From Alphaproteobacteria bacterium (GTDB taxonomy: Bacteria; Pseudomonadota; Alphaproteobacteria; Micavibrionales; Micavibrionaceae): a DNA stretch of 33,580 nt. Within the stretch, counting starts at the first letter, position 1; every line of letters begins with the position of its first letter. The translations under genes were made by a program, and so were the position numbers. The stretch is taken from positions 1-33,580 of the forward strand of contig JAGOQV010000013.1 in NCBI GenBank assembly GCA_018063145.1, read 5' to 3'. The notes below the pieces were generated by a model, which saw only the letters and a program-made list of their open reading frames with translations, made no database searches and had not been told where the DNA came from. This document shows, piece after piece, positions 17,163 to 25,069 of this stretch.

Positions 17163-17898
17163 TCGTATCCGCCCATCTATCTTGATCCTGAACACTCAAG
17201 AGCTTTTTGACGTTTATTTCGAGGGCCACCCCTGCAGTCCCGTTCTTTTGCTGGTGCATTTCGATGGAACCTGATTTGAGTTTCTTCAGATCATACGGAT
17301 AGTTATGCGCGAAAGAATAATCCGTTTCCGTTTTCAAAAAAACATCCAGCTTTTCAAGCAAAGGACTTTCCCGCGTGTAAAGTATCCCAACATCCACCTC
17401 GGTAAAAGGTGCATCCTCTTTCGCCATCGCTTTTTGGGCAACATCAGGTGTGTAGGAATGTATGGTTAAAAGAGAACCCCCCTTCCCTTCCGCATTCAAG
17501 CTCTGCGCAATGCGTTTTTCCACCTGATGATGAAACGGCCAGTAATAAAGGTCCAAACGAAGCTGTTTTTCGGCCTCGGATAGATTTTTGTTCCTCGGCA
17601 CATCTACCCCGTGCTGCGTCTCACAAAATAACTGGGGATGATCGGTGGAGCGATTCAGATCAACCAGAATACGCGATTGCCGGCCCATGACAGCGGGCAA
17701 TCCCAACTCTTTGGCTGCGCGAAATAAAATCCTTCGTACGCCTTTGTCTCCACCAAAATTAGGATCACGACGAAAGACAAGAGGATCAACACCCATTTTA
17801 TTATAGGATTCAGGAATCCCGAATCCTGCGTGTTCTCCCAGCAAAATAAGGGAAGAGCGGGATTGTGGGTTTAGCTCAATAAAACTTTTTGACATCAT
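17137..17898 (-). CDS. N-formylglutamate amidohydrolase-family protein
   Basis: 253-aa member of the family whose founding enzyme (HutG/HutF pathway) hydrolyses N-formylglutamate. Conserved elements are LLGEHAGFGIP (residues ~18-28), RDPNFGGDKGVRRI, RILVDLNRSTDHP, LTIHSYTPD and VALEINVKKL; the His and Glu residues are likely metal ligands. No histidine-utilisation genes are nearby. It lies 11 bp after a GCS2-type ligase on the same strand, so its substrate may be an acyl- or peptide-like conjugate related to that ligase. The start is one of two tandem ATGs (17898), with AAGGA about 8 bases upstream overlapping the ligase stop. The true substrate is unknown. Confidence 0.85.
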   Translation of the reverse strand: MMSKSFIELNPQSRSSLILLGEHAGFGIPESYNKMGVDPLVFRRDPNFGGDKGVRRILFRAAKELGLPAVMGRQSRILVDLNRSTDHPQLFCETQHGVDVPRNKNLSEAEKQLRLDLYYWPFHHQVEKRIAQSLNAEGKGGSLLTIHSYTPDVAQKAMAKEDAPFTEVDVGILYTRESPLLEKLDVFLKTETDYSFAHNYPYDLKKLKSGSIEMHQQKNGTAGVALEINVKKLLSVQDQDRWADTIIRFLRSL

Positions 17899-17909
17899 TT
17901 ATATCATCC

Positions 17910-19244
17910 TTAAGTCGGGGATCGGCGCAGGGCCTCCACAAGTTGTTGATCGTCCATAGAGCGATAACAATTCGTCAAGGGAACAAAATCAGGTGACAGA
18001 AACGGCTCAATCGCAAGGGCCGCAGGACTGCCCTCTTCGAAAGTTTCTTGAACCAATTCCTTTATGGCACGAAGAAAATCCCGCATAGTCCCTAGCCCAA
18101 AGCTCATCTTATCCAGATTGCCTGTATTTTCAACAGCACTCGCACGGTTTTGTGAAAGGAGATAGTAATCTTCTATAAAAGAGCCCTTGAATCCAAAATC
18201 TTTTAGAATTTTCTCTAGCGCGAGAGCAGAACGCTCCGTCCCAATCACTCCACCGATTAAGGCTGTGGCCGCTACCATCTGGGCCGGACCTGAATCTGGC
18301 GTACGAAATTCCAAACGCCGTCCTCCCTCTGGCAAGGGTTTGAATTTGATGTCGGGATATAAAAAACTCTCGGCAAGAGCGAAATTTCTCTCGGTCTGCA
18401 ACCCTTCACTGGCCAAGCTGTTAAAAGTTTTGCTCAAAGAACCTGCGCCAGATGCGCCAAGCTTCATATTCCCTGCCCGATCATAATAATACAGCATGGG
18501 GGCGTTACAAATTTCCTCTATGTGCCTCCGTATCAAATCGTCTCCATCTGTGACGTTTTGCAGATAGGCAGGAAGGCCGGATTCATGGGTGGGATAGGCC
18601 CTATAAAAGACACTGCGAATATGCTCGGAATAAGTTTGTTCATCGGCGCGGCCTGTGTCAGAAGCAAACAAGGCAATCAAAACAGGGGAAAGAGCATGAC
18701 CAAGATAAAGTGTGCGGTATAGATCTTGAGGGGTAGAGTACGTCAAGCTAACCTGTACGCTGGCGGTCAAAAACCCAACCTTCAAAGCATCCAGAGGAAG
18801 TCCTGTTCGCACAGCTTCGACCATATCAACAACTCTCTCGCGGCCGATCATTTTTTCTTCGGCCTCAAGCAAAGTTGTAAAAGGCGGAACCGAAGAAGGA
18901 AGAACTGACAAGCCTCTCTCTGCCGCAACCTCATTGATCCGTCTTTCCGCATGACTGGCTTTGACAATCAGGCCGTCCAAATCTGTCAGATCATGAGGGC
19001 TGGAAGCATATTCGATTACCCCTGCCGCTTCGGTATGTATAGGAAACCCATCGTCCTCAGATAATCTCTGATGTAACTGTGTAATCTCTTCCCTGCCGGC
19101 GTACGTCCCGCCCTCTTGAAAGACGATGATATATTCGCCCTCCACTCCAATACTGCGCTGAGGGGTTCCTGCCCCTGAGAATTCCGCAAAAATTTTGCCA
19201 AAATCAATACTGGCTGAATCTGATGCAATGCTTATGGTCGTCAT
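17910..19244 (-). CDS. GCS2-type glutamate-cysteine ligase-family (carboxylate-amine ligase) protein
   Basis: 444-aa ATP-dependent carboxylate-amine ligase resembling the GCS2/YbdK/EgtA group. Visible features are IGVEGEYIIV near residue 32 (family GxExE-like motif, with Gly where a Glu is usual), IEYASSPHDL, LPSSVPPF, SVQVSLTYS (substrate-binding strand), and RRLEFRTPDSGPAQ late in the core. A true gamma-glutamylcysteine synthetase role is possible but not shown; the partner amidohydrolase gene 11 bp downstream suggests a dedicated small-molecule or peptide pathway. The start is ATG 19244, with AAAGGAAC upstream and a hairpin at 19261-19280 in the leader. No gshB is visible. Confidence 0.78.
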   Translation of the reverse strand: MTTISIASDSASIDFGKIFAEFSGAGTPQRSIGVEGEYIIVFQEGGTYAGREEITQLHQRLSEDDGFPIHTEAAGVIEYASSPHDLTDLDGLIVKASHAERRINEVAAERGLSVLPSSVPPFTTLLEAEEKMIGRERVVDMVEAVRTGLPLDALKVGFLTASVQVSLTYSTPQDLYRTLYLGHALSPVLIALFASDTGRADEQTYSEHIRSVFYRAYPTHESGLPAYLQNVTDGDDLIRRHIEEICNAPMLYYYDRAGNMKLGASGAGSLSKTFNSLASEGLQTERNFALAESFLYPDIKFKPLPEGGRRLEFRTPDSGPAQMVAATALIGGVIGTERSALALEKILKDFGFKGSFIEDYYLLSQNRASAVENTGNLDKMSFGLGTMRDFLRAIKELVQETFEEGSPAALAIEPFLSPDFVPLTNCYRSMDDQQLVEALRRSPT

Positions 19245-19482
19245 GATGTTGTTCCTTTAGTGGCCTGAAAAACAGGGCCAGAAAAAATGCCAAATAGTTT
19301 GTTAAAATGGGAAAAAGGAATGATGGGCTTATGCCCAGAGACGCCAAACGGACACTGCGCTTTGACAGGTTTCTACAACAAAAGATGTTTGGGTCAAATT
19401 CTTCATGATAGGAATAAGGTAGATAAAACTCTCTCCTTCTGTCAAGTAAAAAATTGAGCTCCTCTTCCTCTTCTTCGTCTAT
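19245..19482. other. Gene-free spacer with leader hairpins
   Basis: 238 bp upstream of the GCS2-type gene, ahead of the palindromic element. Dyads are seen at 19261-19280 (TGGCCTG...CAGGGCCA, one bulge), which falls in the 5' leader of the ligase mRNA, and at about 19325-19337 (GGGC...GCCC). A 33-codon frame at 19308 on the plus strand has a poor context and no recognisable product, so I do not call it a gene. Confidence 0.4.
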
Positions 19483-19635
19483 TAGGCCTGTTGCAAAAGT
19501 CCGTCATCGCCTGAATTTGGCGTAAGACAAATTCTAGGGCGATCCATAACATACTGATGTTTCTGGATTCCCTTAGAATTTTTCTATCAAAAAATTCAGG
19601 GAATGACATTGTTCTGGACTTTTGCAACAGGTCTA
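19483..19635. repeat. Nested palindromic element, copy 1 (153 bp, 20-bp terminal inverted repeats)
   Basis: The terminal inverted repeats at 19483-19502 and 19616-19635 match at 19 of 20 positions (TAGRCCTGTTGCAAAAGTCC, read inward). Inside are two related ~49-nt units in opposite orientation: plus 19503-19551 and minus 19559-19607. Each runs GTCAT...CTGAATTT...AATTCTA...ATCCA. Each unit is itself an imperfect palindrome (for example ATTCCC...GGGAAT in the second). There is no coding capacity, so it is MITE-like. TA at both outer edges would fit a TA target duplication. The right end coincides with the uvrB stop codon. A second copy is at 25555-25700. Confidence 0.85.
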
Positions 19636-21648
19636 CTTCACCTGCAAATCGAGTTCTTCCAAGCGTTTGATCTCATCGCGCAGACGCGCAGCTTCCTCAA
19701 ATTCCAGATTGGAAGCGGCCATGCGCATTTGATCTTCGAGCTTTTTGATCTGTTTTTGAAACGCCTTAGGATTGCTAAATAATTCCTGATCTTGATCCGA
19801 AAACCCTGCCGCTGCGGCCAGATCCACATGATCCCCCCGCTCATAAACACTGCTCATCACATCATGAATGGCCCGCTTAATGCTTTCGGGGGTGATATTG
19901 TGTTCCGTGTTATAGGCTTGTTGTTTTTCGCGGCGACGATCTGTCTCCTCTAAGGCCATCTTCATGCTTCCCGTTATGTTGTCAGCATAGAGAATGGCTT
20001 TGCCCTCGACGTTCCGAGCGGCCCGCCCGATGGTTTGAATGAGAGACGTTCGTGAACGAAGAAACCCTTCCTTATCCGCATCGAGAATAGCCACCAGCAT
20101 ACATTCAGGAATATCAAGCCCTTCGCGCAGAAGATTGATTCCGACCAGAACGTCAAAATCTCCCAAACGTAATCCGCGCAGAATTTCGATCCTCTCGAGC
20201 GTGTCCACATCCGAGTGCAAATAGCGAACCTTGACTCCATGATCTGCCAAATACTCGGTTAAGGCCTCGGCCATTTTTTTGGTGAGGGTTGTCACCAACA
20301 CCCGACCGCCTTGCTTGCTGACGCGATGACACTCTTGCATCAGATCATCGACTTGGTTTTGCGTGGGGCGAATTTCAACAGGCGGATCAATAAGGCCCGT
20401 AGGACGCACAACTTGTTCGGCAAATTTTCCGCCCGTTTGCTCCAACTCCCACGCCCCGGGGGTCGCGGAAACATAGATGGTCTGGGGCCGCATCCGGTTC
20501 CATTCCTCGAATTTCAACGGGCGGTTATCAAGAGCGGACGGCAAACGAAACCCGTAATCTGCCAAGGTTACCTTGCGGGCGCGGTCCCCGTTATACATGG
20601 CGTTGAGCTGGCCGATCATCACATGACTCTCATCTATGAATAACAGAGCATCTTTCGGCAGATATTCAAACAAAGTCGGGGGAGGTTCGCCCGCTGCGCG
20701 TCCGGTCAGATAACGGGAATAATTTTCAATGCCCTGACACATCCCCGTTGCGGCAAGCATCTCGAGATCAAACGTGACCCGTTGCTCCAATCGCTGCGCT
20801 TCGAGTAATTTTCCCTCAAGACGGAACTCTTCAAGCCTTGTTTTCAAATCTTTTTTAATCTGGCCCATTGCCTGCGCAATCGTCGGGCCCGGCGTGATAT
20901 AGTGGGTGTTCGCATAGACCCGCACAGCGTCCATCGTAATGAATTTTTGTCCAGTCAAAGGATCAAATTCAGTGATGGTTTCGACCTCGTCCCCGAACAG
21001 GGAAAACCGCCAAGCTCTATCTTCAAAGTGAACGGGAAAAAGCTCAACCGTATCGCCGCGCACGCGGAAACTGCCCCGTTCAAAGGCAATATCGTTGCGC
21101 TTGTATTGAAGCTCGATCAGCTTGGCAATCAGCTCTTGCCGATCCAGTATTTGCCCCTTTTTCACCTCAAAGGTCATGGCATAGTAATCTTCCTTGGACC
21201 CAATGCCGTAAATGCAAGAAACCGAGGCAACAATAATCACATCTTTTCGTTCGAACAAAGACCGCGTGGCGGCGTGGCGCATCCGGTCAATCTGTTCGTT
21301 GATGGTGGATTCTTTTTCAATGTAAAGATCTGTGCGCGGGACATAGGCTTCGGGCTGATAGTAATCATAGTAAGATACGAAATATTCCACTGCGTTTTCG
21401 GGGAAGAAAGATTTCATCTCCGCGTAAAGCTGGGCGGCCAAGGTTTTATTGTGCGTAAGGATCAGCGCAGGCCGTCCTGTCGTTTCAATGACATGGGCCA
21501 TGGTGAAAGTCTTGCCCGACCCTGTCACCCCCAACAACACCTGATCGGACAGCCCTTCTTCAAGACCATTCACCAATTGACGAATGGCCGCCGGTTGGTC
21601 TCCGGCGGGTTGGTACTCCGAATGGATTTTGAAAGGGGTTTCTGTCAT
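19633..21648 (-). CDS. uvrB: Excinuclease ABC subunit B
   Basis: Damage-verifying helicase-like subunit of nucleotide excision repair. With the ATG at 21648 it is 671 aa. A GTG at 21660 would add four residues but leaves almost no spacing from the GGGGAGGA Shine-Dalgarno, so the ATG is preferred. Motifs are Walker [11 protein letters not shown], the beta-hairpin [16 protein letters not shown]-like [35 protein letters not shown] and a C-terminal UVR domain ([18 protein letters not shown]) for UvrC contact. The protein ends six residues after that domain (LDLQVK), and its TAG stop lies in the terminal repeat of the palindromic element. All functional domains are intact. Confidence 0.97.
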   Translation of the reverse strand: MTETPFKIHSEYQPAGDQPAAIRQLVNGLEEGLSDQVLLGVTGSGKTFTMAHVIETTGRPALILTHNKTLAAQLYAEMKSFFPENAVEYFVSYYDYYQPEAYVPRTDLYIEKESTINEQIDRMRHAATRSLFERKDVIIVASVSCIYGIGSKEDYYAMTFEVKKGQILDRQELIAKLIELQYKRNDIAFERGSFRVRGDTVELFPVHFEDRAWRFSLFGDEVETITEFDPLTGQKFITMDAVRVYANTHYITPGPTIAQAMGQIKKDLKTRLEEFRLEGKLLEAQRLEQRVTFDLEMLAATGMCQGIENYSRYLTGRAAGEPPPTLFEYLPKDALLFIDESHVMIGQLNAMYNGDRARKVTLADYGFRLPSALDNRPLKFEEWNRMRPQTIYVSATPGAWELEQTGGKFAEQVVRPTGLIDPPVEIRPTQNQVDDLMQECHRVSKQGGRVLVTTLTKKMAEALTEYLADHGVKVRYLHSDVDTLERIEILRGLRLGDFDVLVGINLLREGLDIPECMLVAILDADKEGFLRSRTSLIQTIGRAARNVEGKAILYADNITGSMKMALEETDRRREKQQAYNTEHNITPESIKRAIHDVMSSVYERGDHVDLAAAAGFSDQDQELFSNPKAFQKQIKKLEDQMRMAASNLEFEEAARLRDEIKRLEELDLQVK

Positions 21649-21811
21649 CGCACCGCGCACTCCTCCCCTTTAGCTATAAAACATTCACAGGAAAATGAAC
21701 AGAGAGGGTGTGAAAACCACTCCCCGCAGCAGACTTGGCAACCGCCGCACCGCCCTCATCTTGCCTCCCCCTCACATTAACCCTATAAAGAGTGAAATCT
21801 CCTTGGTAATT

Positions 21812-22456
21812 TTAAGACCTAGAAACAGTTTTTCCATTCTTCCAATTCATTTCAAACTGCCTCCGAAATGTATCGGCAACTAACTTGTTTTGTATGATAG
21901 TAATACGAATAGGATTTCCCCAAACGACCAAAGCAAATTTGTCTGCGTACACATAATAAAGCAGCTGGGTGAACAAATCCTTTGATATCCAGCGATAAGA
22001 TTCAATATCAATGTAGGGCAGAACATCTACGTCCCCCTCACACAAAAGAGCCCGAGATTTGATATTGTAAGCACTCATTCGTTTTTGATGCATTTCCACA
22101 AGCTCTGCGTAATCTGCCCAAAGAGATTCATCAATTCCACTCAACAGAACGTCTCCGCCGTGTCCTTTTAGAGTAGCAAAAATATCATCCAAGAGCTGAG
22201 GCAAAGCTTCCTTTCCGGTAAAAGTCTGGGTAACAAAGATATTGTCGGTCAGGCGAACACCCGGACCATCAGTAAACTCAACGCCTTCCTGCTCAAATGT
22301 CTGCCTCAGCAGATCAAAGGTAAATTGACGAGGAGAGACCACATTACGCTCGAGCTTGTTGATGGCAGCAAGAGACAAACCCGATCTCTTTGCAAGATCC
22401 TCCTGCCTCCACCCTAAAAGAGAACGTGCGGCTTTTATCTGAGAAACGGAAATCAT
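21812..22456 (-). CDS. XRE-family regulator with a C-terminal effector-like domain
   Basis: 214-aa protein. Residues ~1-60 are a clear XRE helix-turn-helix (QIKAARSLLGWRQEDLAKRS, then LSLAAINKLERNVVSPRQ). After a linker resembling short XRE 'GVEFTDGPGVRL' proteins, residues ~85-214 form a separate domain with VLLSGIDESLWADY, RALLCEGDVDVLPY and, near the end, FALVVWGNPIRITIIQNK and ADTFRRQFEMNWK. This end pattern resembles the phospholipase-D-like effector domain of TrmB-type regulators, but that is an impression, not a proven match. The start is ATG 22456 with AAGGA 7 bases upstream. It is divergent from a periplasmic binding protein gene that it may regulate. Confidence 0.82.
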   Translation of the reverse strand: MISVSQIKAARSLLGWRQEDLAKRSGLSLAAINKLERNVVSPRQFTFDLLRQTFEQEGVEFTDGPGVRLTDNIFVTQTFTGKEALPQLLDDIFATLKGHGGDVLLSGIDESLWADYAELVEMHQKRMSAYNIKSRALLCEGDVDVLPYIDIESYRWISKDLFTQLLYYVYADKFALVVWGNPIRITIIQNKLVADTFRRQFEMNWKNGKTVSRS

Positions 22457-22615
22457 CTAAAAATCCTTCTGTTAGATATCTATTTGGCAAAAAGTACTTA
22501 TAAAAAGGACTATAATACATTCAATACATTTTTTCTAGACAATTCATAGTTATGTCCACTATGTTTTTCAAACCACTCCAGAAAGTTACTTCTCTTCAGA
22601 AAAAGGAAAGAAAAA
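22457..22615. promoter_or_regulatory. Divergent promoter/operator region with two dyads
   Basis: 159-bp AT-rich spacer. The dyads are a perfect 10-bp palindrome TAGATATCTA (22473-22482), just upstream of the XRE gene, and CATAGT (22545-22550) / ACTATG (22558-22563) with a 7-bp loop. A consensus TATAAT lies at 22511-22516 on the plus strand, without a well-spaced -35. On the minus strand TTGAAT, 16 bp, TATAAG is a plausible promoter for the XRE gene. Which dyad is an operator is not decidable by eye. Confidence 0.4.
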
Positions 22616-23446
22616 ATGAAAAAGGTTATTTTTCTTGCGCTTGTTATCATGTGTACCACCATCTACCCCGCTTTTGCGGGACCTGCCTATGACCATGTAA
22701 TGAAAACAGGTGTTATACGCTGTGCCTATATTCTCTACCCTTCAGAAACCGAAAGAGATTTGGTAACAGGGAAACTAAGTGGAGCGGTGGTAGAAATGAC
22801 AGAGGAAGCCGCACGGCTGGCGGAGCTCAAAGTAGAATGGGTTGCTGAGGTAGGTTTTGCTGATATGTTCGAAGGCTTAAAAAGCGGAAAATATGACGCT
22901 TTGTGTTCAGGTTTGTGGGAAACTCCTACCAGAGCAAGGGCGGCTCTTTTCACAGTTCCCACGAACTATGGACTTCTTTTCACTTTCGTCCGTAAAGAAG
23001 ATACTCGATTTGATAAAAATCTTCGTTTGGCAAATTCAGAAGATGTCACAGTTGCCGTCCTTGATGGAGAGTACGGGGCCATTGTTGCCAATGAAAGCTT
23101 CCCAAAATCTAAGAAGTATAGCCTGCCACAACTAAGTGATATGTCCCAGCTTCTCGTTGCTGTCGAAACAGGGAAGGCGGATATAGCCTTTTTGCAGCCT
23201 TCAACGGGACAAAATTACATGAAAAACAACCCTGGAAAACTAAGAATGCTGGAAAACAAACCAGTTCGGGCTATGCCAGCGCCTACAATTGCAGTTTCTC
23301 CCTCGGAACAAGCTCTCAAAAATCTGCTCGATGCTTCCTTCCGTTTTATGCAGGGTAGCGGAAAAACAGAGGAAATACTGAGAAAATACGACCCTTCTCT
23401 GAGTTCCCACTATCTCCTAGCCCCGCCATATATGTTCTCTGATTAA
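22616..23446 (+). CDS. Periplasmic solute-binding protein (family 3, orphan)
   Basis: 276-aa secreted binding protein of the SBP_bac_3 type (amino-acid or similar small-molecule binding). The signal peptide MKKVIFLALVIMCTT...AFA is probably cleaved after residue 21. The mature part starts with the family pattern TGVIRCAYILYP and includes GFADMFEGLKSGKYDALCSGLWETPTRA and DMSQLLVAVETGKADIAFLQP. No permease or ATPase gene is adjacent, so it is either an orphan transporter component or a sensor-type binding protein. The start is ATG 22616 with AAGGAAAG upstream. It is divergent from the XRE regulator, suggesting local control. Confidence 0.88.
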   Translation: MKKVIFLALVIMCTTIYPAFAGPAYDHVMKTGVIRCAYILYPSETERDLVTGKLSGAVVEMTEEAARLAELKVEWVAEVGFADMFEGLKSGKYDALCSGLWETPTRARAALFTVPTNYGLLFTFVRKEDTRFDKNLRLANSEDVTVAVLDGEYGAIVANESFPKSKKYSLPQLSDMSQLLVAVETGKADIAFLQPSTGQNYMKNNPGKLRMLENKPVRAMPAPTIAVSPSEQALKNLLDASFRFMQGSGKTEEILRKYDPSLSSHYLLAPPYMFSD

Positions 23447-23485
23447 CCTCTCGCAACCGTCAGAGAACCCACAAAGAACTCGGAC
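23443..23485 (+). repeat. 44-bp direct repeat, copy A
   Basis: Sequence running from TTAACCTCTCGCAAC to AAAGAACTCGGAC. It matches 25070-25113 in the same orientation with about five substitutions and one base gap. It begins on the stop codon of the binding-protein gene. The two copies bracket the three-lipoprotein operon. An ATG follows each copy within a few bases, but only very short frames follow. Confidence 0.7.
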
Positions 23486-23506
23486 AAGGATGAAAGACAC
23501 TATTCA

Positions 23507-23522
23507 AAACTGGATTCAGTTT
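23507..23522. terminator. Small hairpin between convergent genes
   Basis: Perfect 6-bp stem AAACTG/CAGTTT with a GATT loop in the spacer between the binding-protein gene (plus) and the lipoprotein gene (minus). The flanking T-runs are short, so this is only a weak terminator candidate. Confidence 0.3.
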
Positions 23523-23539
23523 GGGGTGGGCGGTTATGC

Positions 23540-23968
23540 CTACTCAACCTGATGCGCGGTTAAAAACATTGCTTTTCCTAGTGAAGTAAAAAACTGCTGG
23601 TATGGAAGCGGGTCTTCAACTGTTGTCACCATATATTGGGCATTTGCCCGTACCAAGAGTTGTTTTTCCCCCTTAGGCCTAACCGTTACAGTCATTCTTA
23701 GTTGATAGCCATTCAACTTAGTGGCACTTACTGTTCCCAACTCATCATCCGCTTTATCAATCACAAAGCCGAGGTCTTGGAGAGTTGAGATAATTGTTCT
23801 TAGCATTTTTGTTCGATTCGTTGTATCAAAAGCTCTAGACTGAATCTGACGCAACTGCACTTGAGACATATCTGTAGTGAGAGCCTCTTTAGCCGATCCC
23901 GTTGTATTACAAGCTGTCAGTTGGACCAGAGCCCCACAAATCAAGCAAGACAATAAAAAAAATTTCAT
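23540..23968 (-). CDS. Lipoprotein, paralogue of the next upstream gene
   Basis: 142-aa predicted lipoprotein; function not recognised. The signal peptide ends in the lipobox LTAC (Cys20). The mature part shares the pattern EALT...RQIQSRAFDT.N, then LQDLGFVIDKAD..LGTVSATK, with the gene at 23990-24526, so the two are tandem paralogues. The rest alternates short beta-like strands (LRMTVTVRPKGEKQLLVRAN). It lies 21 bp downstream of its paralogue and is the last gene of a three-lipoprotein operon. The start is ATG 23968 with AAAAGGAAC about 8 bases upstream. Confidence 0.8.
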   Translation of the reverse strand: MKFFLLSCLICGALVQLTACNTTGSAKEALTTDMSQVQLRQIQSRAFDTTNRTKMLRTIISTLQDLGFVIDKADDELGTVSATKLNGYQLRMTVTVRPKGEKQLLVRANAQYMVTTVEDPLPYQQFFTSLGKAMFLTAHQVE

Positions 23969-23989
23969 TATTCTGTTCCTTTTACTCGG

Positions 23990-24526
23990 CTATATTTCAT
24001 TAGCTGTTAAGAAGACGGACTTTGATAATTTATCAAAGAATCCTTTGTAGATTTCTTCGTCATTCACAAATTCCAGATGACTGACCTGCCCATAGTTGTT
24101 CCAAACAATTCTTTGAAAAGTGACGCGCAAATTGGTTGTTTTGGCAGAAGTCGGCTTAGTAACAACAGACACTCTAATTTTCTGTTTGTCATCTATAGGC
24201 ACACTTCCACCACCAAGCGCCGCAATCAGTATAGCTCCAGCAACCTGCCCTGCATTTGTAGCATCAGCGTCCTTAGACCCTACGATAGCCCCAAGCTTCA
24301 TTTCACTCTCTTCAATTGCGAAACCCATGTCCTGCAGAACCTGTGCACCTGCAGAAAGTAATTTCTTTTCATTACCCGTTTCAAATCTTTTTGTTTGAAG
24401 CTGCCTGTTTTTGAGACCTTCAGGTGTGAATGTAAGAGCATCCTTGGGTACCGTCTGTACGCATGCTGATAACAAAATCGCACACAAAGATAACAAGAAT
24501 ACGACTCGAAAACCTTGAACCTTCAT
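23990..24526 (-). CDS. Lipoprotein with glycine-rich central segment
   Basis: 178-aa predicted lipoprotein; function not recognised. The lipobox is LSAC (Cys22). Compared with its downstream paralogue it carries an extra central segment with AGQVAGAILIAALGGGSVPI (about residues 91-110), a glycine/alanine-rich hydrophobic stretch that could insert in or lie on a membrane. The segment KDALTFTPEGLKNRQLQTKR and LQDMGFAIEESEMKLGAIVG define the shared domain. The start is ATG 24526 with AAAGGA about 10 bases upstream. It is the middle gene of the operon, 19 bp after the BamE-like gene. Confidence 0.8.
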   Translation of the reverse strand: MKVQGFRVVFLLSLCAILLSACVQTVPKDALTFTPEGLKNRQLQTKRFETGNEKKLLSAGAQVLQDMGFAIEESEMKLGAIVGSKDADATNAGQVAGAILIAALGGGSVPIDDKQKIRVSVVTKPTSAKTTNLRVTFQRIVWNNYGQVSHLEFVNDEEIYKGFFDKLSKSVFLTANEI

Positions 24527-24545
24527 ACTATTTTATTCCTTTAAC

Positions 24546-24986
24546 TTAGAAGCTGGATGAATGATATGCGTAGTCTCTGACTTTGTGATTACCATCAAAT
24601 TTGATGATAACTGTCAGCGTTCTCTGAGAAGTGGAGCTGGCACCTGCGGCGGAATTAAACCCCCCACCACCGACTGCCCCAATTGCATTTCCTACACCTG
24701 CAGCCCCCAAAATGAGGCCGCCACTGCTGGCAGAAACCACCTTCAATGTAGATATTTTGTCGTATATCCATACCTCTCTCCCATTTTCATCGGTGGAAAC
24801 AACATTAGGAGACCCGAGAACTTCGGCGACCTCACCACCTGACATTCCTTTTCTGATTTGGCTTTGCACCTTGCCTACTGTCAGGTTTTCACCTTGAGCC
24901 GAGTTTACTTGCTGGGCGTGTTCCTGCGCTGTCATGCAGGATGTCAAGAGCATTGTCACGCAACTCAGAAGCAAGTACCTTTTCAT
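24546..24986 (-). CDS. BamE/SmpA-OmlA-like lipoprotein
   Basis: 146-aa predicted lipoprotein, first gene of the three-lipoprotein operon. The ATG at 24986 is chosen over an in-frame TTG four codons upstream because GAGGT sits about 6 bases before it. The signal peptide ends at lipobox LTSC (Cys17). A SmpA/OmlA-type fold is suggested by LTVGKVQSQIRKGMSGGEV and EVLGSPNVVSTDENGREVWI. A glycine-rich stretch (GGLILGAAGVGNAIGAVGGG) follows. It is probably not the core BamE, given its accessory neighbourhood and Gly-rich tail. Outer-membrane or periplasmic location is inferred from the lipobox. Confidence 0.78.
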   Translation of the reverse strand: MKRYLLLSCVTMLLTSCMTAQEHAQQVNSAQGENLTVGKVQSQIRKGMSGGEVAEVLGSPNVVSTDENGREVWIYDKISTLKVVSASSGGLILGAAGVGNAIGAVGGGGFNSAAGASSTSQRTLTVIIKFDGNHKVRDYAYHSSSF

Positions 24987-25069
24987 TTTGAACCTCAAAA
25001 TTTCTTACCGATAATATTCAAATCTAAAGCAACTAGAACATTTTAACTTCAGGGTTGCAACTCGATTCA

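Noticed and set aside
19308-19409. 33-codon frame in the spacer before the palindromic element
   Set aside because: No recognisable product and no separate promoter; only a fortuitous purine-rich context.
21649-21720. Possible SOS (LexA) box before uvrB
   Set aside because: CTGT-N8-CTGT is a direct, not inverted, arrangement, and GTTC-N7 is followed by TGTG instead of GTTC.
20902-21780. Long open frame (292 codons) on the plus strand
   Set aside because: It is antisense to uvrB, whose conserved motifs show which strand codes; no family resemblance.
23461-23485. Resemblance of the 44-bp repeat to a 23S rRNA segment (GAGAAC...AAGGAACTCGG)
   Set aside because: The match is short and gapped and could be chance; no longer rRNA-like sequence surrounds either copy.
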